Source: CF-161 sp035259145 (GTDB lineage Bacteria > Chloroflexota > Dormibacteria > Dormibacterales > Dormibacteraceae). Taken from it: a stretch of DNA of 32,202 nucleotides. The notes under the pieces are model-generated. The model saw nothing but the letters and a program-made list of their open reading frames with translations. It ran no database searches and was not told the DNA's origin. The translations under genes and the position numbers were made by a program. How positions within the stretch are numbered: position 1 is the first letter of the stretch; each line of letters starts with the position of its first letter. Where the stretch lies: NCBI GenBank assembly GCA_035259145.1, contig DATFWQ010000039.1, positions 1-32,202 on the forward strand, read 5' to 3'. Below, piece after piece: positions 14,393-22,492 of the stretch.

Positions 14393-16129
14393 TCATGGCC
14401 GGGGGAGCCTTGCATCCAGCACTGTGCACCTCCCTTGATCGACCTCCCCGAGGGCCCAGCTGAGCGCGTCGCGGAGGTCTCCGGCCGCCTCGACCGCGCG
14501 GCCATCGCCGCCGCACGCACGCGCGAGCAGTGTGTAATCGATCGCGGGTGAGAGCTCAGTCTCGGGGAAGTCGCCCGCCGCGTCTGCCGCACCCCCTGGA
14601 TAAAGGCTGAGCACCGGACGCTTTGAGGCGTAGTACGAGCGATTGTTCAGGATCACTGTCACGAAGGGTGCGCCGGCTCGCTGGGCAGTCCAGAGGGCAG
14701 CGTTCGGCACCCCGAAGTTGAACGAGCCGTCACCGCAGACGACTACCACCGGCAGGGCTGGCTTCGCCAGCTTGATGCCGACCGCCGCGCCGATCGCCCA
14801 GCCCAGCGCAGGTGCGCCGGTCTGAAAGTAGCGTGCTGGGCCGCGGTGCACCTGCCGTGCAGCGGCAGGCCGATTGGTCACCGCTTCCTCCACCAGGAGC
14901 GCATCCTCGGGGAGCGCTCGGTCGAGCGCGGCCAGCATCGCGTCAGGGGCGTCGGTGGGTTCAGGCGAGGCAGACCGCCGCAGCCACCCCGCGTGGACCT
15001 CCGCAAGCTCCGCCTCGACCTGGCGGCGGCGTGCCGCCCAGACCTGTGCCCGCTCGGGGGTTGCCAACCGGCAGAGGGCCTCTTCAAGCTGGGGCAGGGC
15101 GAGCTGGGTGTCTGCGGTCATGCCCAGCTCGACGGGGAAGGACCAGAGGGGCATGGCCGGCTTGGCGCAGTCCATGTCGATCTGCAAGACCCGGGCCTCG
15201 GGCGGTGGCGCCGCCAGCGCGGGGACCCACGGCACTTCAACGTCCAGGAGGAGCACGGCGTCGGCACGCGGCAGGAAGCGCGCGTCCTCGGGCCCGGCGT
15301 AGAGCGGGTGGTGAGCGGGCAGATTGGCCCGGTCGCGCTGGTCGAGCACCGGCGCTCCGATGATCTCGGCGATGCGGGCCAGCACCGCAACGTTCTCCGG
15401 ACGAGCTCCGGTGCGTGCGGTGACGATGACCGGTCGCTGCGCGCCGGCCAGGCTAGCGGCCATCTCGCCCAGCGAGGTGGGGTCCGGAGCGGGTGGGACT
15501 GGCGGCCTCAGCCGCCGCGGCAGGCTGCCCGCTCCGAGCTCCATCAGCGCTTCGCGAGGCAGCATCACATACGTTGGGCCGGTCGGCTCGGCCTTGGCCA
15601 CCTGGAAGGCGCGGCGCACGATCGAGGCCAGCTCGCGGCCGCGCGGGACTTCCATGGCCCACTTGCCGAAAGCTCGCATCACGGCGGGCTGGTCGAGCTG
15701 TTCCTGCTGCCAGTGGATGGGCGAGTTCCGATGACCCCGCACTTCACTTGCGACGCTGTATGGCGCGCGGCCCGCGAAGACGACCACCGGAGTGCGGTTG
15801 CGCTGTGCGTTGTGGATCGCACCCCCCAGGTTGAGGGTGCCGGCATCCACGTGAACCATGACTGCCTGCGGCTGGGCGCTGGCCATGTGATGGCCGATGG
15901 CCGCGGAGAGCGCAACATGCTCGTGGAGGCAGAGCACCGTTTCGGGGTGAGCCGTTTTCGCGGAGCGGGCAGCCGCGAGCGCCTCCTGCACCGGAGCCGT
16001 GTCGGTCCCGGGGTTGATGAAAAGGTGTGAGACCCCCTCGTCCGAGAGCAAGGCGACGAGATCGGCTGCGGCTTCTGCAGAGGTGCGGCCGGAAAGCCCG
16101 TCCGGATCTTTGCCGCTCATGCGGCCCAT
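14393..16129 (-). CDS. Thiamine diphosphate-dependent enzyme, acetolactate synthase-like
   Basis: A 578-residue enzyme of the acetolactate synthase/benzoylformate decarboxylase group. The N-terminal ThDP domain carries the catalytic Glu at about residue 70 (CLHEHVALSAAIGHHMA). The central FAD/transhydrogenase-like domain follows (LAGAQRPVIVTARTGA). The C-terminal domain has the ThDP motif GDGSFNFG near residue 465, ending with ILNN about 30 residues later. No regulatory subunit gene (ilvN) follows, and residues such as SEVRGHRNSPIHWQQE are not those of biosynthetic IlvB. A catabolic 2-oxo acid decarboxylase or carboligase is therefore more likely. The start may be 16129 or 16120. Neighbours on the same strand are an FMN split-barrel protein and an aldolase. 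Confidence 0.88.
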   Translation of the reverse strand: MGRMSGKDPDGLSGRTSAEAAADLVALLSDEGVSHLFINPGTDTAPVQEALAAARSAKTAHPETVLCLHEHVALSAAIGHHMASAQPQAVMVHVDAGTLNLGGAIHNAQRNRTPVVVFAGRAPYSVASEVRGHRNSPIHWQQEQLDQPAVMRAFGKWAMEVPRGRELASIVRRAFQVAKAEPTGPTYVMLPREALMELGAGSLPRRLRPPVPPAPDPTSLGEMAASLAGAQRPVIVTARTGARPENVAVLARIAEIIGAPVLDQRDRANLPAHHPLYAGPEDARFLPRADAVLLLDVEVPWVPALAAPPPEARVLQIDMDCAKPAMPLWSFPVELGMTADTQLALPQLEEALCRLATPERAQVWAARRRQVEAELAEVHAGWLRRSASPEPTDAPDAMLAALDRALPEDALLVEEAVTNRPAAARQVHRGPARYFQTGAPALGWAIGAAVGIKLAKPALPVVVVCGDGSFNFGVPNAALWTAQRAGAPFVTVILNNRSYYASKRPVLSLYPGGAADAAGDFPETELSPAIDYTLLARACGGDGRAVEAAGDLRDALSWALGEVDQGRCTVLDARLPRP

Positions 16130-16387
16130 CTCCGGCGCGTCATTCCCGGCAAGCGGGGACCCCCATGCAAGGTTTTGCGCTCCTCGCTGCGCGTATGTTG
16201 AATACGCTCACCCCGGTGTTCCCCACCCCACGAAACCCACGGGTTTCGCGGGGACCCCGAGTCGGCGGCTCCTTGGATCTGGACCACCTGAACACCAAAT
16301 CTCTCGCCCGGGTTTCCGGCCGCACCTCTCGGGGGCACGCGCTCAGCGTAAGGCCCGGACGGCCGTGCGGTCAGGGGCGGGAGCGCG
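16130..16387. repeat. Cluster of short palindromes, non-coding
   Basis: A gap of 258 bp between two minus-strand genes, rich in inverted repeats: GCGTAT-GTTGA-ATACGC at 16191-16207 and CGAAACC-CACG-GGTTTCG at 16231-16248. Several C-runs surround them. Such clusters are typical of dispersed palindromic elements. No gene is supported here. Confidence 0.45.
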
Positions 16388-16885
16388 TCAACCGAGTGTC
16401 CAGCGGGTCGGGGATCCGGTGAAGTCGTCGTGACGCAGGCCGAACGCCCATCGTGGCCGGACGCGGTAGACGGCATTCACGTCCGGGTCCAGCAGGTCGA
16501 TCGTGTGGTTCGTGTCGTACTTGGCGTTTTCAAGCGCGAGCATCGCCGCCAGCGCCTCGGGCTCGGTGACCAGCTCGGCGGAGCCCTCGATGACCACCGG
16601 ATCCGCGGCGTCCTCGGTCGTGACGACGCAGCGCGGGTCGGCGGCGAGGTTGCGTGCCTTTCGTGAGCCCTTGCTGCTGCTGAACCAGAACGCCCCCTCG
16701 TGCCAGAGCCCCCAGACCGGCATGGCGTGCGGACGCCCATCGGGCCACAGGCTCACGACCCAGTAGTTGCGAGAAGAAGTCAGCTGCTCCTCCGCCCATT
16801 GCCAGGACAGCAGTCCCGTGCCTTCATCCGGGCCGAGAAGTCCATATCCCGGCATGTACGGTCGAGTCGCTCGTGGCTCTGTCAT
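16388..16885 (-). CDS. Pyridoxamine 5'-phosphate oxidase-like split-barrel protein
   Basis: A 165-residue flavin- or F420-binding split-barrel protein. The core reads LTSSRNYWVVSLWPDGRPHAMPVWGLWHEGAFWFSSSKGSRKARNLAADPRCVVTTE, a typical PNPOx-like pattern in which SxKxRNL contacts the cofactor phosphate. The true substrate is not evident; many such proteins reduce unsaturated compounds or bind heme breakdown products. The ATG at 16885 is preceded by GAGAGGT at 8 nt. It follows the aldolase gene by 31 bp on the same strand, so the two are probably co-transcribed. Confidence 0.85.
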   Translation of the reverse strand: MTEPRATRPYMPGYGLLGPDEGTGLLSWQWAEEQLTSSRNYWVVSLWPDGRPHAMPVWGLWHEGAFWFSSSKGSRKARNLAADPRCVVTTEDAADPVVIEGSAELVTEPEALAAMLALENAKYDTNHTIDLLDPDVNAVYRVRPRWAFGLRHDDFTGSPTRWTLG

Positions 16886-16916
16886 GTAGTCGACCTCTCG
16901 TGGACGGGTGACGTGG

Positions 16917-17843
16917 TCATTGCAGCCCAGCGACGGGCTGCTCCGCATCGAAGCGCTGCTGGACGTCCAGCCGCGAGAGCGTCTCCTCCAGGTCCTCCAG
17001 GATGCCCTGATCGATGCGTGGCCCGGGGTGGCGGACTGTCGCGTTGTCGATCAGCCCACGGCGGCAAAGGATCTCCTTTCTGATCGCCAGTCCGACGCCG
17101 GGCTGGCCTTCGAACACAAGGAGGGGCAGATAGCGGGCGTACACGTCAGCGGCACCCGTCCGGTCATCGACACACCACGCGCGCCAGATCTCGACGAGCA
17201 CCTCGGGATATGCGAACCCGGTCATCGTGCCGCTGGCGCCACGGCGGAGCTCGTCCAGCAGATACATACCGCCAAGACCCCCCAGCACCGTGGCCCGATC
17301 GCCGGTCAGGGCCAGCGTCTGCGCCGTCCGCTGCGGGGTGGGCGTGCCCTCCAGCTTGATCGTCGTAATCGCCGGCACGGCACCGACCAGCTCCGCCATC
17401 GCCTGTGGCGACATCGTCACACCGTTTACGGGCGGATAGTCCTGGAGGATGATCGGTATCGAGATCGCCTCAGCGATCCGCGTCAAGTGCTCGGTAAGGC
17501 CCGGGCCCGGCGGCAGGAACGTAGGCGGTGCGATCATCACGCCCGCCGCGCCGGCGCGCTCTGCTGCGCGCGACGCGGCGATGGTCGTGCCAGTGCCCTC
17601 TTGTGAGGCGCCCACGAAAACCGGCACCCGGCCGCCCGCGACCTCCAGCACGCTGGTGACGACGTGGTCGCGCTCCGCCGCGCTGAGCTTCTGTGCCTCT
17701 CCGGCCACGCCCAGCACAGTGATGCCGTCGACCTCGGCCGCGACCACACCCTCGGTCAGCCGCCGCAGACTGTCGCCGTCCACAGCGCCGTCGGGCCGGA
17801 AGGGAGTGGTCAGAATGTTGTAGACGCCGGACAGTCGCTGCAT
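16917..17843 (-). CDS. Dihydrodipicolinate synthase/N-acetylneuraminate lyase family aldolase
   Basis: A 308-residue class I aldolase of the DHDPS/NAL family. The Schiff-base lysine is K163 (TIKLEGTPTP), and the catalytic tyrosine is Y136 (LQDYPPVNG). The usual GTTGE substrate loop is GVAGE here, and the Arg/Thr set of true DapA is not apparent, so a 2-oxo acid aldolase in catabolism is more likely than lysine biosynthesis. The ATG at 17843 has a strong AAGGAGG site. It is divergent from an M20 amidohydrolase gene with only 46 bp between the starts, and heads a set with the FMN split-barrel gene. Confidence 0.88.
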   Translation of the reverse strand: MQRLSGVYNILTTPFRPDGAVDGDSLRRLTEGVVAAEVDGITVLGVAGEAQKLSAAERDHVVTSVLEVAGGRVPVFVGASQEGTGTTIAASRAAERAGAAGVMIAPPTFLPPGPGLTEHLTRIAEAISIPIILQDYPPVNGVTMSPQAMAELVGAVPAITTIKLEGTPTPQRTAQTLALTGDRATVLGGLGGMYLLDELRRGASGTMTGFAYPEVLVEIWRAWCVDDRTGAADVYARYLPLLVFEGQPGVGLAIRKEILCRRGLIDNATVRHPGPRIDQGILEDLEETLSRLDVQQRFDAEQPVAGLQ

Positions 17844-17889
17844 GAATCCTCCTTGACAGGGAAGTCGAGATCGGGCAGCTTGCCGAGAG

Positions 17890-19194
17890 ATGGGATCTGA
17901 CCTGCGAGAAACCCTATCGCGCCTGGAGCTGGACGGTGAACGCCTGCTTGTCGACCTCGACCGCCTTGGGGCGATCGGCGCGGATCCACGTGGCGGCGTC
18001 AGCCGGGTCGCTTACTCGGTCGCTGACGTCGAAGGGCGGGCCTGGGTCATCGACAGGATGGCGGAGCTGGGCATGCAGGTCCGCCGCGACGAGGCCCTGA
18101 ACGTGATGGGGCGCTATCCTGGCCGGGAGCCGGCTTTGAAGCCGATCGCGCTCGGCTCCCACACCGACACCGTGCCCAACGGCGGCCGCTATGACGGTGC
18201 TCTCGGGGTCGTGGCAGCGCTCGCGTGCGTGAGAGCACTGCATTCGGCCCGCACTGAGCTGCGACACCCGGTCGAGGTGATCGACTTCGCCGCCGAGGAG
18301 GCGACCCTGGGGGCCGGCACCCTGGGCAGCCTGGCCATGACCGGCCGTCTGCAGAGGGGCGGACTCGCAAGCCTGGCCTGGGATGGCCGGCCGGCAGTGG
18401 CGCACATCCGCGACGCCGGCCTCGACCCGCTCAGCCTGGGCCGGGCCGTGCGGCCCAGGCGCTGCCTCGCGGCCTATCTGGAGCTGCATATCGAGCAGGG
18501 CAGCGTGCTCGAGGCAGAGGGCGTCCCGATCGGCGTGGTGGAGGGAATCGTCGGCATCCGCCGCTATGTGGCGACCTTTGTTGGTCAGGCAAACCACGCG
18601 GGCACCACCTCGATGGCCGGCCGCCGCGATGCCCTCGTGATGGCGGCCCATTTCGTGCTCGCTGTGAGGGAAGTCGCGGTGACAGCCGCCATCGTCGGCA
18701 CCGTCGGCGTGCTGCGCCTGGAACCGGGCGCCTCCAACGTCATACCCGGCAGAGTCGAGCTGGAGGCTGAGATCCGCGGGCTCGACGAAGAGACTCTGGA
18801 TCACGTCGAGGGGGAGCTGAGCGGCCTGGCTCGCCGTCTGGGCGGCGAGCTGAAGCGCACATCAGCCAAGGCGCCGGCCCGGTCGGATGCCAGGCTCATG
18901 GAGGCCGTCGAGGCGGCGTGCAGGGGACTTGATCTGGTGCACCGGCGCACTGCCAGTGGTGCCGGCCACGATGCGATGGTCATCGGCGAGTTCATCCCTT
19001 CCGCCATGATCTTCGTCCCAAGTCGTGGCGGCATCAGCCATTCGTCCGATGAGTTCACAGAGCCGGGCCACTGCGTGGATGGCGGGCGGGTGCTGCTGCG
19101 AGCGCTGCTCGAGCTTGACGAGCTCCTGGACCCCGCTGCGTCTCTCCCCCGCCTGGTCGGGGGAGTACCCGGCGAAGCCGGGGGAGGGGGGTGA
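17890..19194 (+). CDS. M20-family Zn-dependent amidohydrolase (N-carbamoyl-amino acid hydrolase/allantoate amidohydrolase type)
   Basis: A 434-residue metallo-amidase. Metal ligands are visible as H91 (GSHTDTVPNGGRYDG), D102, E136-E137 (FAAEEATLGAGTLGS), H200 (ELHIEQG) and the C-terminal His in ISHSSDEFT. The family cleaves the carbamoyl or ureido group of N-carbamoyl amino acids, beta-ureidopropionate or allantoate. The usual ExxRF after the acidic pair is EATLG here, so the substrate may differ. The last 20 or so residues are written by a GC-rich palindromic repeat (19144-19182) and are probably not part of the conserved fold. The start is ATG 17890 with a weak ribosome binding site; the divergent aldolase gene shares its promoter region. 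Confidence 0.88.
   Translation: MGSDLRETLSRLELDGERLLVDLDRLGAIGADPRGGVSRVAYSVADVEGRAWVIDRMAELGMQVRRDEALNVMGRYPGREPALKPIALGSHTDTVPNGGRYDGALGVVAALACVRALHSARTELRHPVEVIDFAAEEATLGAGTLGSLAMTGRLQRGGLASLAWDGRPAVAHIRDAGLDPLSLGRAVRPRRCLAAYLELHIEQGSVLEAEGVPIGVVEGIVGIRRYVATFVGQANHAGTTSMAGRRDALVMAAHFVLAVREVAVTAAIVGTVGVLRLEPGASNVIPGRVELEAEIRGLDEETLDHVEGELSGLARRLGGELKRTSAKAPARSDARLMEAVEAACRGLDLVHRRTASGAGHDAMVIGEFIPSAMIFVPSRGGISHSSDEFTEPGHCVDGGRVLLRALLELDELLDPAASLPRLVGGVPGEAGGGG
19144..19182. repeat. Double palindromic repeat at the end of the amidohydrolase gene
   Basis: Two adjacent perfect hairpins: CTCCCCCG-N6-CGGGGGAG (19144-19165) and CCCGGC-GAA-GCCGGG (19168-19182), followed by a G-rich run. This is the form of dispersed REP-like elements. 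Here it lies in frame and supplies the C-terminal residues and the stop codon of the amidohydrolase. Confidence 0.6.
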
Positions 19195-19264
19195 GGCGCC
19201 AGGGCTACGCCGACATAGAGGCGCAAATTGGCAATTGACAACCGTCGGGGGCTTCGATAAGGTT

Positions 19265-19310
19265 CTGGCCGGCCAGTGGGGCGGAAGACGGAATTCCGGG
19301 GGGCCGCCCC
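19265..19310. terminator. Nested palindromes between convergent genes
   Basis: CTGGCCGGCCAG at 19265-19276 is a perfect 12-bp palindrome. GGGGCGG (19278-19284) pairs with CCGCCCC (19304-19310), enclosing CGGAATTCCG. They lie between the amidohydrolase stop and the GNAT stop, where a bidirectional terminator is expected. Confidence 0.4.
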
Positions 19311-19319
19311 AAGGCCAAT

Positions 19320-19853
19320 TCAGCGCAGCAGGCCATCGGCGGGCCGGCCGGGGGCTGCTTCGCCCAGCAGCCGCTCCACGATCACAACGTCTTTCCACAC
19401 TCCGTCCAGCCGGGCGTGGCGCAGATGTGTACCCACCTCCCTGAAACCTATCGAGGCACAGAGAGCGCGGCTGGCGCGGTTGTCACAGAACACCCTCGAC
19501 GTGAGCTTCCAGAAGCCGAGCCCCTCGCTTTCCGAGATGAGCTCGGTGAGGGCAAGCCGGCCGGCGCCCATGCCGCGGACGCTTCGATCCACGTAGACGG
19601 AGAACTCGCCAATCCCCGCATAGCAGGGCCGCGGTGAGTAAGGCGCCGTCCACGCGAAAGCCACCACCCGACCACCCGATTCGACGACCACCGCGGAGTG
19701 GGCCGGCAGGCGTTTGGCCAGCAGACGCGCGATGTCGTTCGGGGTCCTGAGCTCTGTTTCAAACGTCGCCAGGCGGTCCTCGATCCCCTGGTTATAGATG
19801 GCTGCAATCGCTGCGCCGTCTTCGAGAAGGGCCCTGCGGACAACCATGTCCAT
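19320..19853 (-). CDS. GNAT-family N-acetyltransferase, phosphinothricin acetyltransferase-like
   Basis: A 177-residue acetyl-CoA-dependent N-acetyltransferase. The pattern VVRRALLEDGAAIAAIYNQGIEDRLATFET is that of the PAT/YwnH subgroup. The acetyl-CoA pyrophosphate loop is RGMGAGRLALTELI (R-G-x-G-x-G/A type), and the end of the fold is ASRALCASIGFREVGTHLRHARLDGVWKDVVIVER, also typical of PAT proteins. These enzymes acetylate phosphinothricin, methionine sulfoximine or related amino acids. The ATG at 19853 was chosen; no ribosome binding site is obvious. It is divergent from the histidine kinase gene with about 40 bp between. Confidence 0.87.
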   Translation of the reverse strand: MDMVVRRALLEDGAAIAAIYNQGIEDRLATFETELRTPNDIARLLAKRLPAHSAVVVESGGRVVAFAWTAPYSPRPCYAGIGEFSVYVDRSVRGMGAGRLALTELISESEGLGFWKLTSRVFCDNRASRALCASIGFREVGTHLRHARLDGVWKDVVIVERLLGEAAPGRPADGLLR

Positions 19854-19894
19854 CCCGGGGCACCTTACAGCGCAGGCCGCCGTAACATCCCGCC

Positions 19895-21004
19895 GTGGAC
19901 CGCCCCACACTGGACCTCCTCGCCATCGCCGAGGACCTGAACCTGGACCGCGTCCTGCAGCGAATTCTGCGCACGGCGCGGTCGGCAGTAGGCGCCCGCT
20001 ACGGCGCGCTCGGCGTCCCGGATGGGCGCGGCGGCTTTGCCCGCTTCCTGACGGTAGGCATATCTGAGAAGCGGGCCGCCGAGATCGGTGACCTGCCGCG
20101 GGTCCACGGCGTCCTGGGCGCCCTGCTGGACGAGGGTCCGATCCGGCTGCCCGACATCCGGCGCCACCCGCGGTTCGGCTACTACCCGGATCACCACCCG
20201 GTGCTGAAGGATTTCCTGGGGGTGCCCATCAGGCATCGCGGGGAAGTGCTGGGCAACATCTTCCTGTCGGGCTGCAAGTCCGGTCGCTTCAGCGCCGCGG
20301 ATCAGCGCACCGTAGATACGCTCGCGGCCTACGCAGGGGTGGCCATCGCGAACGCGCAGCTGTATCGGCGTGCGCAGGACCTGGCGACCCTCGAAGAACG
20401 CGCGCGGGTGGCGCGCGAGCTGCATGACTCGGTGTCACAGCGCCTGTTCAGCATGGTCTACGAGGCTCGCGCGGCTGCCATTCGCGCGCCCGACGTTGAG
20501 TCTGCAGCCACACTGCAGCGACTCGGGGAGGCGGCGGGCACCGCGTTGAAGGAGATGAAGGCTCTGGTCTACGCGCTGCGTCCCAAGAGCCTCGAGCGGG
20601 ACGGCCTGGAGACCACGCTGCGGGACCACGTGGAGGCGCTGCGCCGAGCGCATGGGGCTGCAATCGAGGTCAGGGTGCACGGTGAGCTTTGCCTGCCACC
20701 CAGCGACGAACTTGCGCTTCTGCGCATCGCCCAGGAGGCGCTTCATAACGCGCTGCGTCACGCCCCTGGGGCGCGGGTACGGGTTGTCCTGGAGCAGGAC
20801 ACCGGCGAGGCTCGGCTCAGCGTACGTGACTGGGGGCCAGGCTTTCTGGTCTCTGCCCTGCCCCGGACCCGGGGCACGATGGGCCTGGTGACGATGAGGG
20901 AGCGCGCCGCGTCGATCAAGGCCACACTGGAGGTGGACTCGACGGCCGGAGAGGGCACTGAGGTCCGGGTCCGGGTTGGGGTGCGGCGCAGGGCTGGTGA
21001 CTGA
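19895..21004 (+). CDS. GAF-domain sensor histidine kinase, NarL-type
   Basis: A 369-residue soluble kinase. Residues 8-157 are a GAF domain related to the DevS/DosT type (ARYGALGVPDGRGGFARFL, DHHPVLKDFLGVPIRHRGEVLGNIFL). Residues 165-230 are HisKA_3 with phospho-acceptor H177 in RARVARELHDSVSQ. The ATPase domain follows, with RIAQEALHNALRHA (N box), DWGPGF (G1) and GTMGLVTMRERA (G2). No membrane helix is present, so it senses a cytoplasmic or diffusible signal; redox or gas sensing is plausible from the GAF type but not shown. It starts at GTG 19895 and overlaps the start of its response regulator gene by 8 nt. Confidence 0.92.
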   Translation: MDRPTLDLLAIAEDLNLDRVLQRILRTARSAVGARYGALGVPDGRGGFARFLTVGISEKRAAEIGDLPRVHGVLGALLDEGPIRLPDIRRHPRFGYYPDHHPVLKDFLGVPIRHRGEVLGNIFLSGCKSGRFSAADQRTVDTLAAYAGVAIANAQLYRRAQDLATLEERARVARELHDSVSQRLFSMVYEARAAAIRAPDVESAATLQRLGEAAGTALKEMKALVYALRPKSLERDGLETTLRDHVEALRRAHGAAIEVRVHGELCLPPSDELALLRIAQEALHNALRHAPGARVRVVLEQDTGEARLSVRDWGPGFLVSALPRTRGTMGLVTMRERAASIKATLEVDSTAGEGTEVRVRVGVRRRAGD

Positions 21005-21644
21005 CCCGCTCGAGACGATCCGCGTCATGCTGGTCGACGACCACGCCGTAGTTCGAGAGGGGCTGCGAGCCTTCCTCCAGCTGCAGCCGGACATCGAGGT
21101 GGTGGCCGAGGCCGGGGGAGGAGCCGGCGTGCTGCAGCAGGCGCTGACCGCAGGCCCCGACGTGGTCCTGATGGATCTGGTGATGCCCGACGGCGATGGG
21201 ATCGAGGCGATCAGGGCGCTGGCAACCGCCGCGCCCAAGGCGCGGGTGCTGGTGCTCAGCAGCTTCGCTGACGACGAGCGGGTCTTCGCCGCCATGCAGG
21301 CTGGGGCCGCCGGGTACCTGCTCAAAGACGTCGAGCCCGACCAGCTGGCCGCCGCCATCCGAGACGCGCACCGAGGACGCCCGGTTCTGCACCCTGACGT
21401 GGCCGCTCGGCTAATGCGCCGCGCGGCCGACCCCGGGGGTGCTGCGACGGCGGTGCTGACGCGGCGGGAGCAGGAGGTGCTTCAGCTCGTGGTCGAAGGC
21501 TTCGCCAACAAACAGATTGCGCGCCGGCTGCGCATCACCGAAAAGACCGTGAAGACTCACGTCAGCAGCATCCTCCAGAAGCTCGGCGTAGCCGATCGCA
21601 CGGCCGCGGCCGTCCTGGCCATCCGGCAGGGGCTGGCTCGTTAA
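20997..21644 (+). CDS. NarL/LuxR-family response regulator
   Basis: A 215-residue regulator paired with the upstream kinase. The receiver domain (residues 8-125) has the acidic pair D14-D15, phospho-acceptor D60 (VVLMDLVMPDGDG) and the KD pair in GYLLKDVEP. The LuxR-type helix-turn-helix is at about residues 150-210 (LTRREQEVLQLVVEGFANKQ, then TEKTVKTHVSSILQKLG). The GTG at 20997 is chosen because it overlaps the kinase stop, giving coupled translation. An AUG internal to the frame would cut into the first beta strand. Target genes are unknown; the neighbouring GNAT and SDR genes are candidates only by position. Confidence 0.92.
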   Translation: MTDPLETIRVMLVDDHAVVREGLRAFLQLQPDIEVVAEAGGGAGVLQQALTAGPDVVLMDLVMPDGDGIEAIRALATAAPKARVLVLSSFADDERVFAAMQAGAAGYLLKDVEPDQLAAAIRDAHRGRPVLHPDVAARLMRRAADPGGAATAVLTRREQEVLQLVVEGFANKQIARRLRITEKTVKTHVSSILQKLGVADRTAAAVLAIRQGLAR

Positions 21645-21646
21645 GG

Positions 21647-21665
21647 TCCTCGGCCAGGCCGAGGA
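21647..21665 (+). terminator. Terminator-like hairpin after the two-component genes
   Basis: TCCTCGGC-CAG-GCCGAGGA is a perfect 8-bp stem with a 3-nt loop, starting 3 nt after the response regulator stop. There is no T-tract. Confidence 0.55.
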
Positions 21666-21763
21666 TCGGTGTCACCGCACCAGCATGATCGGCCGAAAGA
21701 CCGAGTCATGAACCGGTCTCAGGCCCGATGCGCTCCGCGCGCTGCAGCCCGAACCATGTGAGA

Positions 21764-22492
21764 ATGAACCAACTGCAAGGCAAAATCGCCCTCATCACCG
21801 GCGCTTCGAAGGGGCTGGGGCGGGCGATCGCGCTGGCCTTCGCCCGGGAGGGTGCCGCTCTGGCTCTGTGCGCCCGCGGTGAGCCCGCGCTCCAGGCCGT
21901 CGCCTCTGAATGCCGGCTGCTCGGCGTCGAGGTGCTGGCCGTGCCAGCCGACATCGCCAACCCCGCCGACCGCGAGCGCCTCGTATCGCTCACGCTCGCC
22001 CGCTTCGGAGCGGTGGACGTGCTGGTCAACAACGCTTCCACCCTGGGCCCGACGCCGCTCCCTCTGCTGGTTGACACCGATCCGCAGGCGTTCGAAGACG
22101 TCGTCCGCGTCAACCTCACCGCCCCGTTCCTCATCTCACGCTCATTGGTCGGCGCCATGCTGCTGCGGGGCTCGGGCGTCGTCATCAACGTGAGCTCCGA
22201 CGCAGCGGTGAACGGCTATCCCGGCTGGGGAGGCTACTCTGCCGCCAAGGCGGGCCTGGATGGCCTGACCCGGGTGTGGGCCGCTGAGCTCGCGGGCTCC
22301 GGGGTGACGGTCGTGAGCGTCGACCCGGGCGACATGGACACCGAGATGCACCGGGCGGCGCTGCCCGACGACGACCCGACCGCGTTGGCGCTGCCCGAGT
22401 ATGTAGCGCCCGCATTCGTACGGCTGGCGGCCGGTGGCGCGCTCCCAGCGCGGCTTGAGGCAAGGGAGCTGCTTGAGCAGGTCGCACGATGA
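21764..22492 (+). CDS. Short-chain dehydrogenase/reductase
   Basis: A 242-residue classical SDR oxidoreductase. The cofactor motif TGASKGLG is at residues 12-19, NNAS is at 89-92, the catalytic Ser is S144 or S145 (INVSSDAAVNG), and the Y158-x3-K162 pair is in GGYSAAKAGLDG. PGDMDTEMH replaces the usual PGxxxT loop. The protein is slightly short at the C-terminus. The ATG at 21764 (MNQLQGKIALITG) is chosen as the family-like start; the ribosome binding site is weak. Its stop overlaps the start of the QueA-like gene as ATGA, so the two proteins are made together. The substrate is unknown. Confidence 0.9.
   Translation: MNQLQGKIALITGASKGLGRAIALAFAREGAALALCARGEPALQAVASECRLLGVEVLAVPADIANPADRERLVSLTLARFGAVDVLVNNASTLGPTPLPLLVDTDPQAFEDVVRVNLTAPFLISRSLVGAMLLRGSGVVINVSSDAAVNGYPGWGGYSAAKAGLDGLTRVWAAELAGSGVTVVSVDPGDMDTEMHRAALPDDDPTALALPEYVAPAFVRLAAGGALPARLEARELLEQVAR

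Noticed and set aside
14846..16030. Long plus-strand open frame opposite the ThDP-enzyme gene
   Set aside because: No domain is recognisable; the minus strand carries a full ThDP enzyme with motifs, so this is an antisense shadow of GC-rich coding DNA.
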